DNA from: Roseicella sp. DB1501
GTDB lineage: Bacteria > Pseudomonadota > Alphaproteobacteria > Acetobacterales > Acetobacteraceae
Direction of reading: 5' to 3'
Length of the DNA stretch: 64,000 bases
NCBI RefSeq assembly: GCF_013112485.1
Contig: NZ_JABFHG010000009.1
Location: 186,001 to 250,000, forward strand
The notes below the pieces were generated by a model that saw only the letters and a list, made by a program, of their open reading frames with translations, had not been told where the DNA came from and searched no databases. Below, piece after piece: positions 29,499 through 42,319 of the stretch; within the stretch, counting starts at the first letter, position 1; each line of letters begins with the position of its first letter. The translations under genes were made by a program, and so were the position numbers.

Positions 29499-30014
29499 TC
29501 AGAGATCCGGGTTCATCGTCGCGCTGCTGCCGAAGGGACGGCTGTCCGGCAGCTCATCCGTGCCCTGGCCGGTCTCCTGCGCCGCCGGGCCCTCCGGCGC
29601 CTCGCAGCACGCCTTTATGCTGGCGAGGGTGCGCTGCAGGGCCGCCTGCATCTCCGCATCGCCATGCCCCTGCGCCGCGGCACCCGGCTTCTGCGTGAGG
29701 TGGAGCTGCAGGGCGACGGCCGAACCGCCTTCCGCTTCCGTCACCTCCAGGCTGCCGCCATAGCCGTGCTCGCCATGCGAGCCCCACTGCATCCGACGCG
29801 TCTCGGGCTCGGCCTTCAGCCAGCCCTCGTCGTGATAGCCATGATCCGCGGCCCGGCCCTCGACGGCGACATCGTCATGGTCGCCATGCCGGCCCTGCGG
29901 ATCGACCCGCGTCACCGTCGGCAGGTAGCGCGGCATGTTGCGGATATCGGCGAGGAAGGCAAAGACCTCCGCTGGCGGACGGGCGATCTCGACGCGGCCG
30001 GCATAGTCGCCCAT
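29499..30014 (-). CDS. SRPBCC-family (START-like) protein
   Basis: The 171-residue protein begins GDYAGRVEIARPPAEVFAFL, the typical first strand and helix of SRPBCC/polyketide cyclase-like folds, and shows the hydrophobic-cavity pattern to about residue 110. The last 50 residues form a polar, probably disordered tail. A His/Asp/Gly-rich insert (DPQGRHGDHDDVAVEGR) is notable. Ligand unknown. AGGAGG lies eight bases before ATG 30014, a strong ribosome-binding site. It is downstream of uvrB. Confidence 0.8.
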   Translation of the reverse strand: MGDYAGRVEIARPPAEVFAFLADIRNMPRYLPTVTRVDPQGRHGDHDDVAVEGRAADHGYHDEGWLKAEPETRRMQWGSHGEHGYGGSLEVTEAEGGSAVALQLHLTQKPGAAAQGHGDAEMQAALQRTLASIKACCEAPEGPAAQETGQGTDELPDSRPFGSSATMNPDL

Positions 30015-30091
30015 GGGACGTTTCCTCCTGCTGTGCGGCGCGAACGCCGCGGCGGCGGAGGGCGTTCCCGCGGGCCCTGCCGCGGCGTGGC

Positions 30092-32320
<2,229 letters not shown>

Positions 32321-32477
32321 CTTGCCCCCGAATTTGGTGTCGCGGGCGCGCGAAGTCGAGCGTCAAGGCGTCTCGATACGGCAACGGGCGCCGGCCTCGC
32401 CGACACCCGCTCCCCTTCCGCCGCACCGCCGCGGCAGATCGTGCTGGCCCCCTTGGCGTCAGGAGGACAGGAAGGCG

Positions 32478-32864
32478 CTAGCGCTTGCTGCGCAGCATGC
32501 CGGAGATCAGCCAGGTCGCCGCGACCGCGATGCCGATGGCGACCAACGGCCGCGAGCGCGTCGCATCCCGCAGGTGGTCCGCCACGTCATAGGCCATGTC
32601 GCGCCCCTGCCGGGCATAGCCGCCGGCCTGGCGGGCATAGGTGCCGGCATAATCGGCCGCATCGGAGGCCGCCGGCCGCACCCGCCGCTCGATCAGGTCC
32701 TCGAGCTGGTTCCACAGCCGCGACAGCTCGCCGCGCGCATCCTCGCCGCGGTCGCGCAGCCGGTCGCCGGTGTCGCGCAGCCGACCGGCGGCGCGGCGGC
32801 CGTAATCCTCCGCGGTGTCGCGTGCATCCTCGCCGCGATCGCGCAGGCTGGAGAGGTAACCCAT
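32478..32864 (-). CDS. Membrane-anchored helical protein, DUF883/ElaB-like
   Basis: The 128-residue protein has a long charged helix with a repeated DRGEDAR motif (about residues 9-15 and 38-44), then an Ala/Tyr-rich amphipathic part, and a C-terminal helix (PLVAIGIAVAATWLISGML) ending in basic residues. This architecture matches DUF883/ElaB-type proteins, which associate with membrane and ribosomes under stress in E. coli. The internal repeat is visible in the DNA too. Function here is inference. It is divergent from the flavoprotein gene. Confidence 0.7.
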   Translation of the reverse strand: MGYLSSLRDRGEDARDTAEDYGRRAAGRLRDTGDRLRDRGEDARGELSRLWNQLEDLIERRVRPAASDAADYAGTYARQAGGYARQGRDMAYDVADHLRDATRSRPLVAIGIAVAATWLISGMLRSKR

Positions 32865-32957
32865 TGCTTCGTCCTCCGTCCCGGATTCGGTTCGACTTCA
32901 TGAACGATGGCGAGGGCATCGGGTTCACCGGGGCAGCGGCGGCGGTTACAAGTCGCC

Positions 32958-34169
32958 ATGGATGCGAGCGGGGAGCGGCCGCTGGTCGCGGTGATCGGCG
33001 CCGGCCCGGCCGGGCTGATAGCGGCGGAGGCGGCGGCCGCGGGCGGCGCGGCCGTGACGGTGCTCGACCATATGCCCTCGCCGGCGAGGAAGCTGCTCAT
33101 CGCCGGCCGCGGCGGGCTGAACCTGACCCATTCCGAGCCCCTGCCCGCCTTCCTCGACCGCTACGGCGCCGCCCGGGACTGGCTGGCGCCCTGGATCGAG
33201 GCCTTCCCGCCCGCCGCCCTCATCGCCTGGGCCGAGGGGCTGGGGCAGCCCTGCTTCACCGGCAGCTCCGGCCGGGTCTTTCCCCGGGCGATGAAGGCCT
33301 CGCCACTGCTGCGCGCCTGGCTGGCGCGCCTGGCCGGGCTCGGCGTGGCGCTGCGGCCGCGGCATCGCTGGCAGGGCTGGGCGGAGGGGGCGCTCGTCTT
33401 GGGGACGCCGGACGGGCCCCTCCACCTGCGCCCGGCGGCGACCGTGCTGGCGCTCGGCGGCGCCTCCTGGCCGCGCCTCGGCGCGGATGGCGCCTGGGCG
33501 GCGCTGCTGCCCGAGGTGGCGCCGCTGCGGCCGGCCAATTGCGGCTTCCGCATCGCCTGGTCGGAGCATCTCCGGCAGCGCTTCGCCGGCGTGCCGCTGA
33601 AGCGCATCGCCCTCGGCTTCCGGGGCGAGACGGTGCGCGGGGAGGCGGTGCTGACCGAGGCCGGGATCGAGGGCGGCGCGGTCTATGCCCTGTCCGGGAC
33701 GCTGCGCGAGGCGATCGCGGCGGCGGGGCCGGTGACGCTGGCCCTCGACCTGCGGCCCGATCTCGACATGGCGGCGCTGGCGGCGCGGCTGGATGCGCCG
33801 CGCGGCGGCGTCTCGCTGGCCAACCACCTGCGCCGCGCCGGCCTCGCCCCGGTTGGCATCGCCCTGGTGCAGGAGGCGCTGCGGGCCGGCGCTACCGCGC
33901 CGCTCTCCCGGCTGGTGAAGGCGCTGCAGCTGCGGCTGGAGGCGCCGATGGGGCTGGAGTGGGCCATCTCCTCGGCCGGCGGGCTGCGCCGGGCGGCGCT
34001 GGACGAGCGCCTGATGCTGCGCACGCGGCCCGGGGTCTTCGCCTGCGGCGAGATGCTGGACTGGGAGGCGCCGACCGGGGGCTATCTGCTGCAGGCCTGC
34101 TTCGCCACCGGGCGCGGCGCCGGCCTCGGGGCGCTCGCCTGGGCGCGGCGGCGGGCGGTGCCGGGCTGA
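32958..34169 (+). CDS. NAD(P)/FAD-dependent flavoprotein, HI0933/TIGR03862-like
   Basis: This 403-residue protein begins with a Rossmann FAD site (VAVIGAGPAGLIAAEAAAAGGA) and AGRGGLNLTHSE, diagnostic of the HI0933-like flavoprotein family (BaiN relatives). PTGGYLLQACFATGRGAGLGA near the end is the second FAD contact. Members reduce unsaturated substrates; the substrate here is unknown. ATG 32958 starts the fold immediately; no strong ribosome-binding site is seen. The gene ends 7 bp from convergent proB. Confidence 0.85.
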   Translation: MDASGERPLVAVIGAGPAGLIAAEAAAAGGAAVTVLDHMPSPARKLLIAGRGGLNLTHSEPLPAFLDRYGAARDWLAPWIEAFPPAALIAWAEGLGQPCFTGSSGRVFPRAMKASPLLRAWLARLAGLGVALRPRHRWQGWAEGALVLGTPDGPLHLRPAATVLALGGASWPRLGADGAWAALLPEVAPLRPANCGFRIAWSEHLRQRFAGVPLKRIALGFRGETVRGEAVLTEAGIEGGAVYALSGTLREAIAAAGPVTLALDLRPDLDMAALAARLDAPRGGVSLANHLRRAGLAPVGIALVQEALRAGATAPLSRLVKALQLRLEAPMGLEWAISSAGGLRRAALDERLMLRTRPGVFACGEMLDWEAPTGGYLLQACFATGRGAGLGALAWARRRAVPG

Positions 34170-34176
34170 ACCGGCG

Positions 34177-35310
34177 TCAGCCCAGCAGCACCAGGTCGTC
34201 GCGGTGCACGATCTCGTCGCGGCCGCGCCAGCCGAGCAACTCCTCCAGCGCCTCGCTGCGATGGCCGGCAATGCGCCGGGCATCCTCGGCGTCATAGGCG
34301 GCGAGGCCGCGCGCCAGCTCGTGCCCGGCCTCGTCCTGCACCCGCACCGGGTCGCCGCGATGGAAGCTGCCTTCCACCGCCCGCACGCCCGCCGGCAGCA
34401 GGGAGGAGCCGCGGGCCAGCGCCCGCGCCGCCCCGGCATCGACGGTGAGGGTGCCGAGCGGGGCGAGGGAGCCGGCGATCCAGCGCTTGCGCGCCGTCCG
34501 CCCCTCCGGCGTCGGCAGGAACCAGGTGCAGCGCGCCCCCGTCTCGATGGCCCGCAGCGGGTTGTCGCGCTGGCCGAGGGCGATGGCCATGGCGCAGCCC
34601 GCCCCGGTGGCGATCCGCGCCGCGATCAGCTTGGTGCGCATGCCGCCCGAGGAATAGCCAGGGGGCGGCTCGCCGCCCATCGCCATGATCTCCTCGGTCA
34701 GGCGCGGCACCACCGGCAGATGCGCCGCCGTCGGGTCCCGGCGCGGATCGGCGGTGTAGAGCCCGTCGATGTCGGAGAGCAGGATCAGGGCATCCGCGCC
34801 GGTCATCTCGGCGACGCGGGCGGCGAGGCGGTCATTGTCGCCGAAGCGGATCTCGGCCGTCGCCACCGTGTCGTTCTCGTTGATCACCGGCACGCAGCCG
34901 AGCTCGAGCAGCGTGCCGAGCGTGGCGCGGGCATTCAGGTAGCGCCGCCGGTCCTCGCTGTCCTCGAGCGTCAGCAGGAGCTGCGCCGCCGGCAGCCCGA
35001 CCGAGTCGAGCGCCGCCGCCCAGGCGCCGGCGAGGCGGATCTGCCCCACTGCCGCCGCCGCCTGCTTCTCCTCCAGCCGCAGCTTGCGGCGGGTGAGGCC
35101 GAGCGCGCGGCGGGCCAGGGCGATGGCGCCGGAGGAGACGAGGATGACCTCGGTGCCGCGGGCGCGCAGCAGGGCGACATCGGCGGCGACGCTGGCCAGC
35201 CAGCCGGCGCGCGGCGCCGCGGTGCGCTCCTCCACGACCAGGGCGGAGCCGATCTTCACCACCACGCGCCGCGCCGTGGCGAGCGTCGGGATGTCGTTCT
35301 GGGGCTGCAT
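34177..35310 (-). CDS. proB: Glutamate 5-kinase
   Basis: The 377-residue first enzyme of proline synthesis has the amino-acid kinase domain ([69 protein letters not shown]) and a C-terminal PUA domain (about residues 275-370). It phosphorylates glutamate and is normally feedback-inhibited by proline. The start at 35310 (MQPQND) was chosen; ATG 35322 is four codons upstream. proA is not adjacent. Confidence 0.93.
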   Translation of the reverse strand: MQPQNDIPTLATARRVVVKIGSALVVEERTAAPRAGWLASVAADVALLRARGTEVILVSSGAIALARRALGLTRRKLRLEEKQAAAAVGQIRLAGAWAAALDSVGLPAAQLLLTLEDSEDRRRYLNARATLGTLLELGCVPVINENDTVATAEIRFGDNDRLAARVAEMTGADALILLSDIDGLYTADPRRDPTAAHLPVVPRLTEEIMAMGGEPPPGYSSGGMRTKLIAARIATGAGCAMAIALGQRDNPLRAIETGARCTWFLPTPEGRTARKRWIAGSLAPLGTLTVDAGAARALARGSSLLPAGVRAVEGSFHRGDPVRVQDEAGHELARGLAAYDAEDARRIAGHRSEALEELLGWRGRDEIVHRDDLVLLG

Positions 35311-35455
35311 GGGCGGGCGCATAGCACGCGCCGCCCGCCCAGGGAAAAGCCCCACCCGCAGGGCTGAAAGGACGCGCCCGCAGGGCTGGCCGGCGCGGCG
35401 CCCGGGCATCGCCCGTGATGCGGCGATGGCACGCTTCGCAGCCGATCCGGTTTGA

Positions 35456-36619
<1,164 letters not shown>

Positions 36620-36650
36620 AGAGGGATCGAGGCGAGGCAGGTTCCTCTCC

Positions 36651-37487
36651 GTGTTCCGTCTCAGCGTCCCGCTCCGCCAGGCGCTGTCGCGCCTGTCGCT
36701 TCCCGCCCTGATCGCCGCCGCCTTCGGCCTCATGCTGCTCGGCAAGGCGGATGCGCTGCTGGCGGAACGGGCACGCATGGCGCTCGCCGATGCTTTCGTG
36801 CCGGCCTGGGACGCGCTGCGCCAGCCGCTGCGGGCGATGCGCGGCGCCATCGACGAGGCGGCCGGGCTGCTGGCGCTGCGCGCCGAGAATGCCCGGCTGC
36901 GCGAGGAGAACGGGCGTCTCCGCCAGTGGCAGGAGGCGGCGCAGGCGCTGACCGCGGAGAATGCGCAGCTCCGCCGGCAGCTTGGCTTCCTGCCCGAGCC
37001 GGCGGCGCCCTTCGTCACCGCCCGCGTGGTCGCCGATGGCGGCGGCGCCTATGCTCGCGCCGTGCTGCTCTCGACCGGCCCCCTGGCGGGGGCGGAGCAT
37101 CCGCTGCGCAAGGGCGCGGTGGCGCTGGATGCGCGCGGCCTGGCCGGGCGGGTGACGGAGGTGGGCAGCCGGTCCGCGCGGGTGGTGCTGCTCACCGATC
37201 TCAACAGCCGCATCCCGGTGCTGCTCGAGGGTAGCCGGGCGCGGGCGATGCTGGTCGGGACCAACGCCGCCCGGCCGCGGCTGCAATACTGGCCCGCCGG
37301 CACCGAGCCGCGGGAGGGCGAGCGGGTGGTGACCAGCGCCGAGGCGCATGCCTTCCCGGCCGGGCTGCCCATCGGCCAGGTGCGGCGGACCGCCTCGGGC
37401 GCCGCCGAGGTGGATCTCTTCGCCCGGCTCGACCGGCTCGACCTGCTGCGGCTCTTCGATTACGGCCTCGGCGGGGCGCTGCCATGA
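36651..37487 (+). CDS. mreC: Rod shape-determining protein MreC
   Basis: The 278-residue bitopic protein has one N-terminal membrane helix (SLPALIAAAFGLMLLGKADA), a coiled coil (ALRAENARLREENGRLRQWQ) and a beta-rich periplasmic domain with GLAGRVTEVGSRSARVVLLT, typical of MreC. It links MreB, MreD, PBP2 and RodA. It begins with GTG, 31 bp after mreB. Its stop codon overlaps the ATG of a 20-codon mini-ORF. Confidence 0.92.
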   Translation: MFRLSVPLRQALSRLSLPALIAAAFGLMLLGKADALLAERARMALADAFVPAWDALRQPLRAMRGAIDEAAGLLALRAENARLREENGRLRQWQEAAQALTAENAQLRRQLGFLPEPAAPFVTARVVADGGGAYARAVLLSTGPLAGAEHPLRKGAVALDARGLAGRVTEVGSRSARVVLLTDLNSRIPVLLEGSRARAMLVGTNAARPRLQYWPAGTEPREGERVVTSAEAHAFPAGLPIGQVRRTASGAAEVDLFARLDRLDLLRLFDYGLGGALP

Positions 37488-37546
37488 CGCAACCTGACGC
37501 CGCCGCGCAACAAGCCGGGGCGCCGCGCCCGGCCCGGCCGCGATGA
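37484..37546 (+). CDS. Candidate 20-codon coupling mini-ORF between mreC and mreD
   Basis: ATG 37484 overlaps the mreC stop (ATGA), and the frame ends with a TGA at 37544-37546 that overlaps the mreD ATG (again ATGA). The product would be a polar Ala/Pro/Arg-rich 20-mer starting MTQPDAAAQQAG. It may keep ribosomes moving across the 55-bp gap between mreC and mreD. Alternatively it marks an older, longer mreD start lost by a frameshift. No homology is claimed. Confidence 0.35.
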   Translation: MTQPDAAAQQAGAPRPARPR

Positions 37547-38088
37547 GCGGCTGGGCCGGGCTGCTCCGCTGGCTCGACGACCTGGCGCGGGCGCTGCTGC
37601 CGGCCGGGCTGACCCTGCTGCTGCTGCTGCTCGCGGCCCTTCCCTCCGGCCTGCCGGCGGGCCTGCCCGGCCTGCTGCCCGCCATCGCGCTGCCCAACCT
37701 CGTCTTCTGGTCGATCTTCCGCCCCGCCGCCCTGCCGCCGCCGGTGGTCTTCGGGCTCGGCCTGCTGCAGGACCTGCTGACCGCGGCGCCGCCCGGCAGC
37801 GGCGTGCTGGTGCTGCTGCTGGCGCATGGCGTTGCCGCGCGCTGGCGGCGGGTGCTGGCGCGGCAGCGCTTCCGGCTGGTCTGGCTGGCCTTCGCCGGCA
37901 TCGCGGCGGGGGCGGCGGTGCTCGGCCTCGGCCTGCAGGCGCTGCTCGCCTGGCGCCTGCTGCCGCCCGCCCCGGCGCTCTGGCAGGCGCTGCTCGCCAT
38001 CGGCCTCTATCCCGTCCTCGCCTGGCCGCTCACCCGCCTGCACGAGGCGATGCGCCGGGCCGAGGCCGCGGCCGGGCATCCGGCATGA
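37543..38088 (+). CDS. mreD: Rod shape-determining protein MreD
   Basis: This is a 181-residue hydrophobic protein with about five or six helices and the MreD-like stretch ALPNLVFWSIFRPAALPPPVVFGLGLLQDLLTAAPPG. MreD is poorly conserved, so the call also rests on position between mreC and mrdA. Its stop overlaps the mrdA start by four bases. Confidence 0.88.
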   Translation: MSGWAGLLRWLDDLARALLPAGLTLLLLLLAALPSGLPAGLPGLLPAIALPNLVFWSIFRPAALPPPVVFGLGLLQDLLTAAPPGSGVLVLLLAHGVAARWRRVLARQRFRLVWLAFAGIAAGAAVLGLGLQALLAWRLLPPAPALWQALLAIGLYPVLAWPLTRLHEAMRRAEAAAGHPA

Positions 38089-39989
38089 GCCTGCTCCCGC
38101 CCGGCCGGCGCGAGGAGACGGAGCGGCGGCGGCTCTTCACCCGGCGGGCCGCGGCGCTCGGCCTCGGCCAGCTCGGCCTGCTCGGCTTCCTCGGCGCCCG
38201 GCTGTGGCGCCTGCAGGCGGAGGAGGGCGAGCGCTACCGCACCCTGGCCGAGGAGAACCGCATCTCCGCCCGGCTGCTGCCGCCGCCGCGCGGCCGGGTG
38301 CTGGACCGCAACGGCGAGGTCGTCGCCGGCAACCGGCTGAACTGGCGGGCGCTGCTGGTCGCCGAGCAGGCGCAGGATGTCGGCGCGACGCTCGACGCCT
38401 TCTCCCGCCTGCTGCCGCTGCAGGAGCACGAGCGCGCCCGCATCGAGCGTGAGCTGCGCCGCCACCGCCGCTTCGTCCCGGTGACGGTGCGGGACTTCCT
38501 GAGCTGGGAGGAGATGGCGCAGGTCGAGGTGAACGCGCCCGACCTGCCGGGCATCCTGATCGATGTCGGCACCACGCGGCTCTATCCGGAGGGCGAGCAT
38601 CTCGCGCATATCGTCGGCTATGTCGCCCCGCCCGCCGAGCGCGACATGGATGGCGACCCGCTGCTCGCCCTGCCCGGCATCCGCATCGGCCGCGCCGGCA
38701 TCGAGCGCTTCCACGAGACGGCGCTGCGCGGCCGCGCCGGGGCGGTGCAGCTCGAGGTGAACGCCCTCGGCCGGGTGATCCGCGAGCTCGACCGGCAGGA
38801 GGGCGTCGCCGGGCAGGAGGTGTCGATCAGCATCGATGCCGGGCTGCAGCGCGCGGTGCACACCCGCATCGAGGCGGGGACGAGCGTCGTCGTGCTCGAT
38901 GCGCGGAACGGCGAGGTGCTGGCCATGGCCTCGCAGCCCTCCTTCGACCCCTCGCTCTTCGAGGCCGGCGTCTCCGCCCGGCAATGGCGGGACTGGACCC
39001 GCGACCGGGCGACGCCGCTGATCAACAAGGCGACCAACGGGCTCTACGCCCCGGGCTCGACCTTCAAGATGGTCGTCGCCCTGGCGGGGCTGGAGGCGCG
39101 GACGATCGCGCCGACCGACCGCATCCACTGCCCCGGCCATCTCGATCTCGGCGACACCCGCTTCCATTGCTGGCGCCGGCAGGGCCATGGCAGCCTCGAC
39201 CTGCGCGGCGCGCTCAAGCAGTCCTGCGACGTCTATTTCTACGAGCTCGCCCGCCGCACCGGCATCGACCGCATCGCCGCCATGGCCAACCGCTTCGGCC
39301 TCGGCGTCGATCTCGGCATCGAGCTGCCGGGGGCGAAGCGGGGCCTGGTGCCGACGCGCGCCTGGCGGCAGGCGCAGGGCAAGGCCTGGAACCCCGGCGA
39401 CACTGTCGTGCACGGCATCGGCCAGGGCTTTTACCAGATCACCCCGCTGCAGCTCGCCACCATGGCGGCGCGGCTGGCGACGGGGCGGGCGGTGCAGCCG
39501 CACCTCACCCGCAGCCTCGGCGGCCAGGCCATGCCGGGCGGCCGGCCGGAGGACTGGCCGCCGCTCGGCATCGCGGAGCGCGACCTGAAGCTGGTGCGCG
39601 AGGGCATGTGGGCGGTGGTGAACGAGGGCGGCGGCACGGCCCTCGGTGCCCGGCTGCCGGGGCAGTTCGGTGTCATGGCCGGCAAGACCGGCTCGGTGCA
39701 GGTGCGCCGGGTCTCGCGCGAGCAGCGCGAGCGTGGCTTCCGGGTCGAGCGGCAGCCGCGGGAGTGGCGGCCGCACGCCCTCTTCGTCGCCTTCGCCCCC
39801 TATGACGCCCCGGTCTATGCGGTGAGCGTCGTCGTCGAGCACGGGATGAGCGGCGCCGGCGCCGCGGCGCCGCTGGCGCGCGAGGTGATGGTCGAGGCCT
39901 TCACCCGGCTGCGCACGCCGCCCCTGCCGCCGCCGGCGCCGTCCTCGGGGCCGCGCGTGGCCGAAGCTGGCGCCGGGGGCAAGCGGTGA
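38085..39989 (+). CDS. mrdA: Penicillin-binding protein 2 (elongation transpeptidase)
   Basis: The 634-residue class B PBP has one N-terminal membrane anchor (about residues 24-42), a pedestal domain and a transpeptidase domain with PGSTFKM (active-site Ser325), SCD as the SxN-equivalent motif, and KTGS at 534-537. It cross-links peptidoglycan with RodA during elongation. It overlaps mreD and rodA by four bases at each end. A Pro-rich C-terminal tail follows the catalytic domain. Confidence 0.95.
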   Translation: MSLLPPGRREETERRRLFTRRAAALGLGQLGLLGFLGARLWRLQAEEGERYRTLAEENRISARLLPPPRGRVLDRNGEVVAGNRLNWRALLVAEQAQDVGATLDAFSRLLPLQEHERARIERELRRHRRFVPVTVRDFLSWEEMAQVEVNAPDLPGILIDVGTTRLYPEGEHLAHIVGYVAPPAERDMDGDPLLALPGIRIGRAGIERFHETALRGRAGAVQLEVNALGRVIRELDRQEGVAGQEVSISIDAGLQRAVHTRIEAGTSVVVLDARNGEVLAMASQPSFDPSLFEAGVSARQWRDWTRDRATPLINKATNGLYAPGSTFKMVVALAGLEARTIAPTDRIHCPGHLDLGDTRFHCWRRQGHGSLDLRGALKQSCDVYFYELARRTGIDRIAAMANRFGLGVDLGIELPGAKRGLVPTRAWRQAQGKAWNPGDTVVHGIGQGFYQITPLQLATMAARLATGRAVQPHLTRSLGGQAMPGGRPEDWPPLGIAERDLKLVREGMWAVVNEGGGTALGARLPGQFGVMAGKTGSVQVRRVSREQRERGFRVERQPREWRPHALFVAFAPYDAPVYAVSVVVEHGMSGAGAAAPLAREVMVEAFTRLRTPPLPPPAPSSGPRVAEAGAGGKR

Positions 39990-41146
39990 GCGGGGCCGCG
40001 CCCTATGAGCGGCGGCTCCTGCTGCGCGACCGCGGCGGGCTGCTGCGCAAGCTCTGGCGCATTCCCTGGAGCTTCGTCCTGCTGCTCGCCGCCCTCGCTT
40101 CCATCGGCTATGTCGCGCTCTATTCCGCCGGCGGCGGGCCGGAGCCCTATGCGACGAAGCACGCGCTGCGCTTCGGCTTCGGCCTGGTGCTGATGCTCTC
40201 CCTCGCGCTGGTCGACATCCGGTTGATCGCGCGCCTCGCCTGGGCCGGCTATGCGCTCGGCCTCGGGCTGCTGGTGCTGGTGCTGCTGCACGGCAATGTC
40301 GGCAAGGGGGCGCAGCGCTGGATCGATATCGGGCCGCTGCAGCTGCAGCCCTCGGAGCTGATGAAGATCATGCTCGCTTTGGCGCTCGCCGCCTGGTTCC
40401 GCCGGGCCGGCCGCGAGCGGATGGGCAACCCGCTCTTCCTGCTGCCCCCGGCGCTGCTGGTGCTGGCCCCGGTCGGGCTGATCCTGAAGCAGCCCAATCT
40501 CGGCACCGGGCTGATCACCGCCATGATCGGCGGCGCGGTCTTCTTCGCCGCCGGGGCACGGCTCTGGCAATTCGCCCTCGCCCTCGGCGCCGCGGGCATC
40601 GCCGCGCCGATCGCCTATGCGCATCTGCACGACTACCAGCGGGCGCGCATCACCACCTTCCTCGACCCGGAGAGCGACCCGCTCGGCGCCGGCTATAACA
40701 TCATCCAGTCGAAGATCGCCCTCGGCTCGGGCGGCATCTGGGGCCGGGGCTTCCTGCAGGGCACGCAGGGGCACCTGAACTTCCTGCCGGAGAAGCAGAC
40801 CGACTTCATCTTCACCATGATCGCCGAGGAGTTCGGCCTCGTCGGGTCGCTGGCGACGCTGGCCCTGCTCGTCCTGGCGATCGGCTTCTGCTTCCTCACC
40901 GCCTTCCGCTGCCGCCACGCCTTCGGCCGGCTGCTCGCGGTCGGTCTCGGCACCAACCTGTTCCTCTATGTCTTCGTCAACATCGCCATGGTGACGGGGG
41001 CGATCCCGGTCGGCGGCGTGCCCCTGCCGCTGATCTCGCATGGCGGCTCGGCCATGCTGACGACCATGCTCGGCTTCGGCCTGCTGCTCTCGGTGCATGT
41101 GCACCGCGATGTGGAGTTCGCCCCGGCGGGGGAGGGTTACAGGTAG
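39986..41146 (+). CDS. rodA: Peptidoglycan glycosyltransferase RodA (SEDS family)
   Basis: This 386-residue polytopic protein has the SEDS pattern: RWIDIGPLQLQPSELMKI, QPNLGTGLITAMIGGAVFF, a periplasmic loop QSKIALGSGGIWGRGFLQGTQ with NFLPEKQTDFIFTMIAEEFG containing the key Asp/Glu residues, and GVPLPLISHGGSAML. RodA polymerises glycan strands in complex with PBP2. It is the last gene of the cell-shape operon and its end overlaps the convergent patatin gene by 10 bp. Confidence 0.96.
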   Translation: MSGAAPYERRLLLRDRGGLLRKLWRIPWSFVLLLAALASIGYVALYSAGGGPEPYATKHALRFGFGLVLMLSLALVDIRLIARLAWAGYALGLGLLVLVLLHGNVGKGAQRWIDIGPLQLQPSELMKIMLALALAAWFRRAGRERMGNPLFLLPPALLVLAPVGLILKQPNLGTGLITAMIGGAVFFAAGARLWQFALALGAAGIAAPIAYAHLHDYQRARITTFLDPESDPLGAGYNIIQSKIALGSGGIWGRGFLQGTQGHLNFLPEKQTDFIFTMIAEEFGLVGSLATLALLVLAIGFCFLTAFRCRHAFGRLLAVGLGTNLFLYVFVNIAMVTGAIPVGGVPLPLISHGGSAMLTTMLGFGLLLSVHVHRDVEFAPAGEGYR

Positions 41147-42312
41147 CGCTGGATATCCAGCGTGCTCTCCCGCCCGAGCGTGGCGAAATGCAGCGCGAGG
41201 AACCGGTCCGCCGCCTCCCAGCCATAGCGCCGCAGGGTCTGCAGGAACTCCCAGTCGCCGTTCAGCTTGGTCGAGAGCTTGAACTGCCGCATCCGCTCCT
41301 CGTCCTCGACGCAGTGGAGGAAGATGCGGCGGTAGCGCGGCTGCTCCAGCCGGCCGGAATCGAGCAGCCGCTGCACGAAGTCGATCGCCCGCATCTCCGC
41401 CATCAGCGCGGCGTTGAAGCTGATCTCGTTCAGCCGGTTCATGATGTCGGACGGCGTAGTCGGCAGCTCCTGGCGGTTCAGCACGTTGATCTGCACCAGC
41501 AGGATGTCCGGCGCGCCGCGCTCGTAATAGAGCGGCCAGATCGCCGGGTTGCCGAGATAGCCGCCGTCCCAATAGGCCTCGCCCTCGATCTCCACCGCCT
41601 TGAAGACGTTCGGCAGGCAGGCGGAGGCCAGCACTACGTCCGGCGTCACCTCGGCGCGGGTGAAGATGCGTGGCTTGCCGGTGCGGACATTGGTCGCCGA
41701 GATGAAGAGGCGCAGCACCTTCTGGTCCTGCCGCAGCCGCTCGGTGTCGAGGTTGTCGGCGATCACCTGCCGCAGCGGGTTGAACTCCACCGGGAAGGGG
41801 TTGAGCTGGTAGGGCGAGAAGACGCGGCTCAGCGTGTCGAAGGTCTGGTAGGCGACCGAATAGGTGAGGTCGTAGCCCCAGAGCGCCTTCTCGAGCGGGG
41901 TGTTGCGCAGCGGGCTGATGGCGAGGCGGGCGGCGACGTCGCGCCACAGCCGGTCGAGCGCCCGCCGCGCCCCCTCGCGGCCGTCCTCGGCCAGGCCCTG
42001 GACGAAGATCGCCGCGTTCAGCGCCCCGGCCGAGGTGCCGGAGACCGCGTCGAAGACCAGCCGCTCATCCTCGAGCAGCCGGTCCAGCACGCCCCAGGTG
42101 AAGGCGCCATGCGTGCCGCCGCCCTGGAGCGCGAGGTTGAGCCGCTTGGTGGCGATGGGCTTCGCCACCGCGGGCTGCGGCAGCGGCGCCGAAGGGGCGC
42201 CTTGCGTCGGATCGGGCAGGAGCTCGGGCGGCAGCGGTCCCTCGCCCCGCAGGTCGCCCCGCGGCGCCTCCGCCCCGTCCGGCGCCGGGCCCGCCCCCGT
42301 CTCCCGCGTCAT
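41137..42312 (-). CDS. Patatin-like phospholipase family protein
   Basis: The 391-residue protein has the patatin fold: glycine-rich oxyanion loop GGGTHGAF (residues 64-71), nucleophile elbow GTSAG with Ser94, and the DGG motif with Asp249 in AYWDGGYLGNP. Catalysis is by a Ser/Asp dyad on acyl esters. The first 50 residues are Pro/Ala-rich and probably disordered. The C-terminal region resembles alphaproteobacterial patatins linked to polyhydroxyalkanoate or lipid metabolism. It is 8 bp downstream of the 3-hydroxybutyrate dehydrogenase gene, a frequent pairing in this class of bacteria (from memory). Confidence 0.9.
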   Translation of the reverse strand: MTRETGAGPAPDGAEAPRGDLRGEGPLPPELLPDPTQGAPSAPLPQPAVAKPIATKRLNLALQGGGTHGAFTWGVLDRLLEDERLVFDAVSGTSAGALNAAIFVQGLAEDGREGARRALDRLWRDVAARLAISPLRNTPLEKALWGYDLTYSVAYQTFDTLSRVFSPYQLNPFPVEFNPLRQVIADNLDTERLRQDQKVLRLFISATNVRTGKPRIFTRAEVTPDVVLASACLPNVFKAVEIEGEAYWDGGYLGNPAIWPLYYERGAPDILLVQINVLNRQELPTTPSDIMNRLNEISFNAALMAEMRAIDFVQRLLDSGRLEQPRYRRIFLHCVEDEERMRQFKLSTKLNGDWEFLQTLRRYGWEAADRFLALHFATLGRESTLDIQRYL

Positions 42313-42319
42313 TCGCGCG

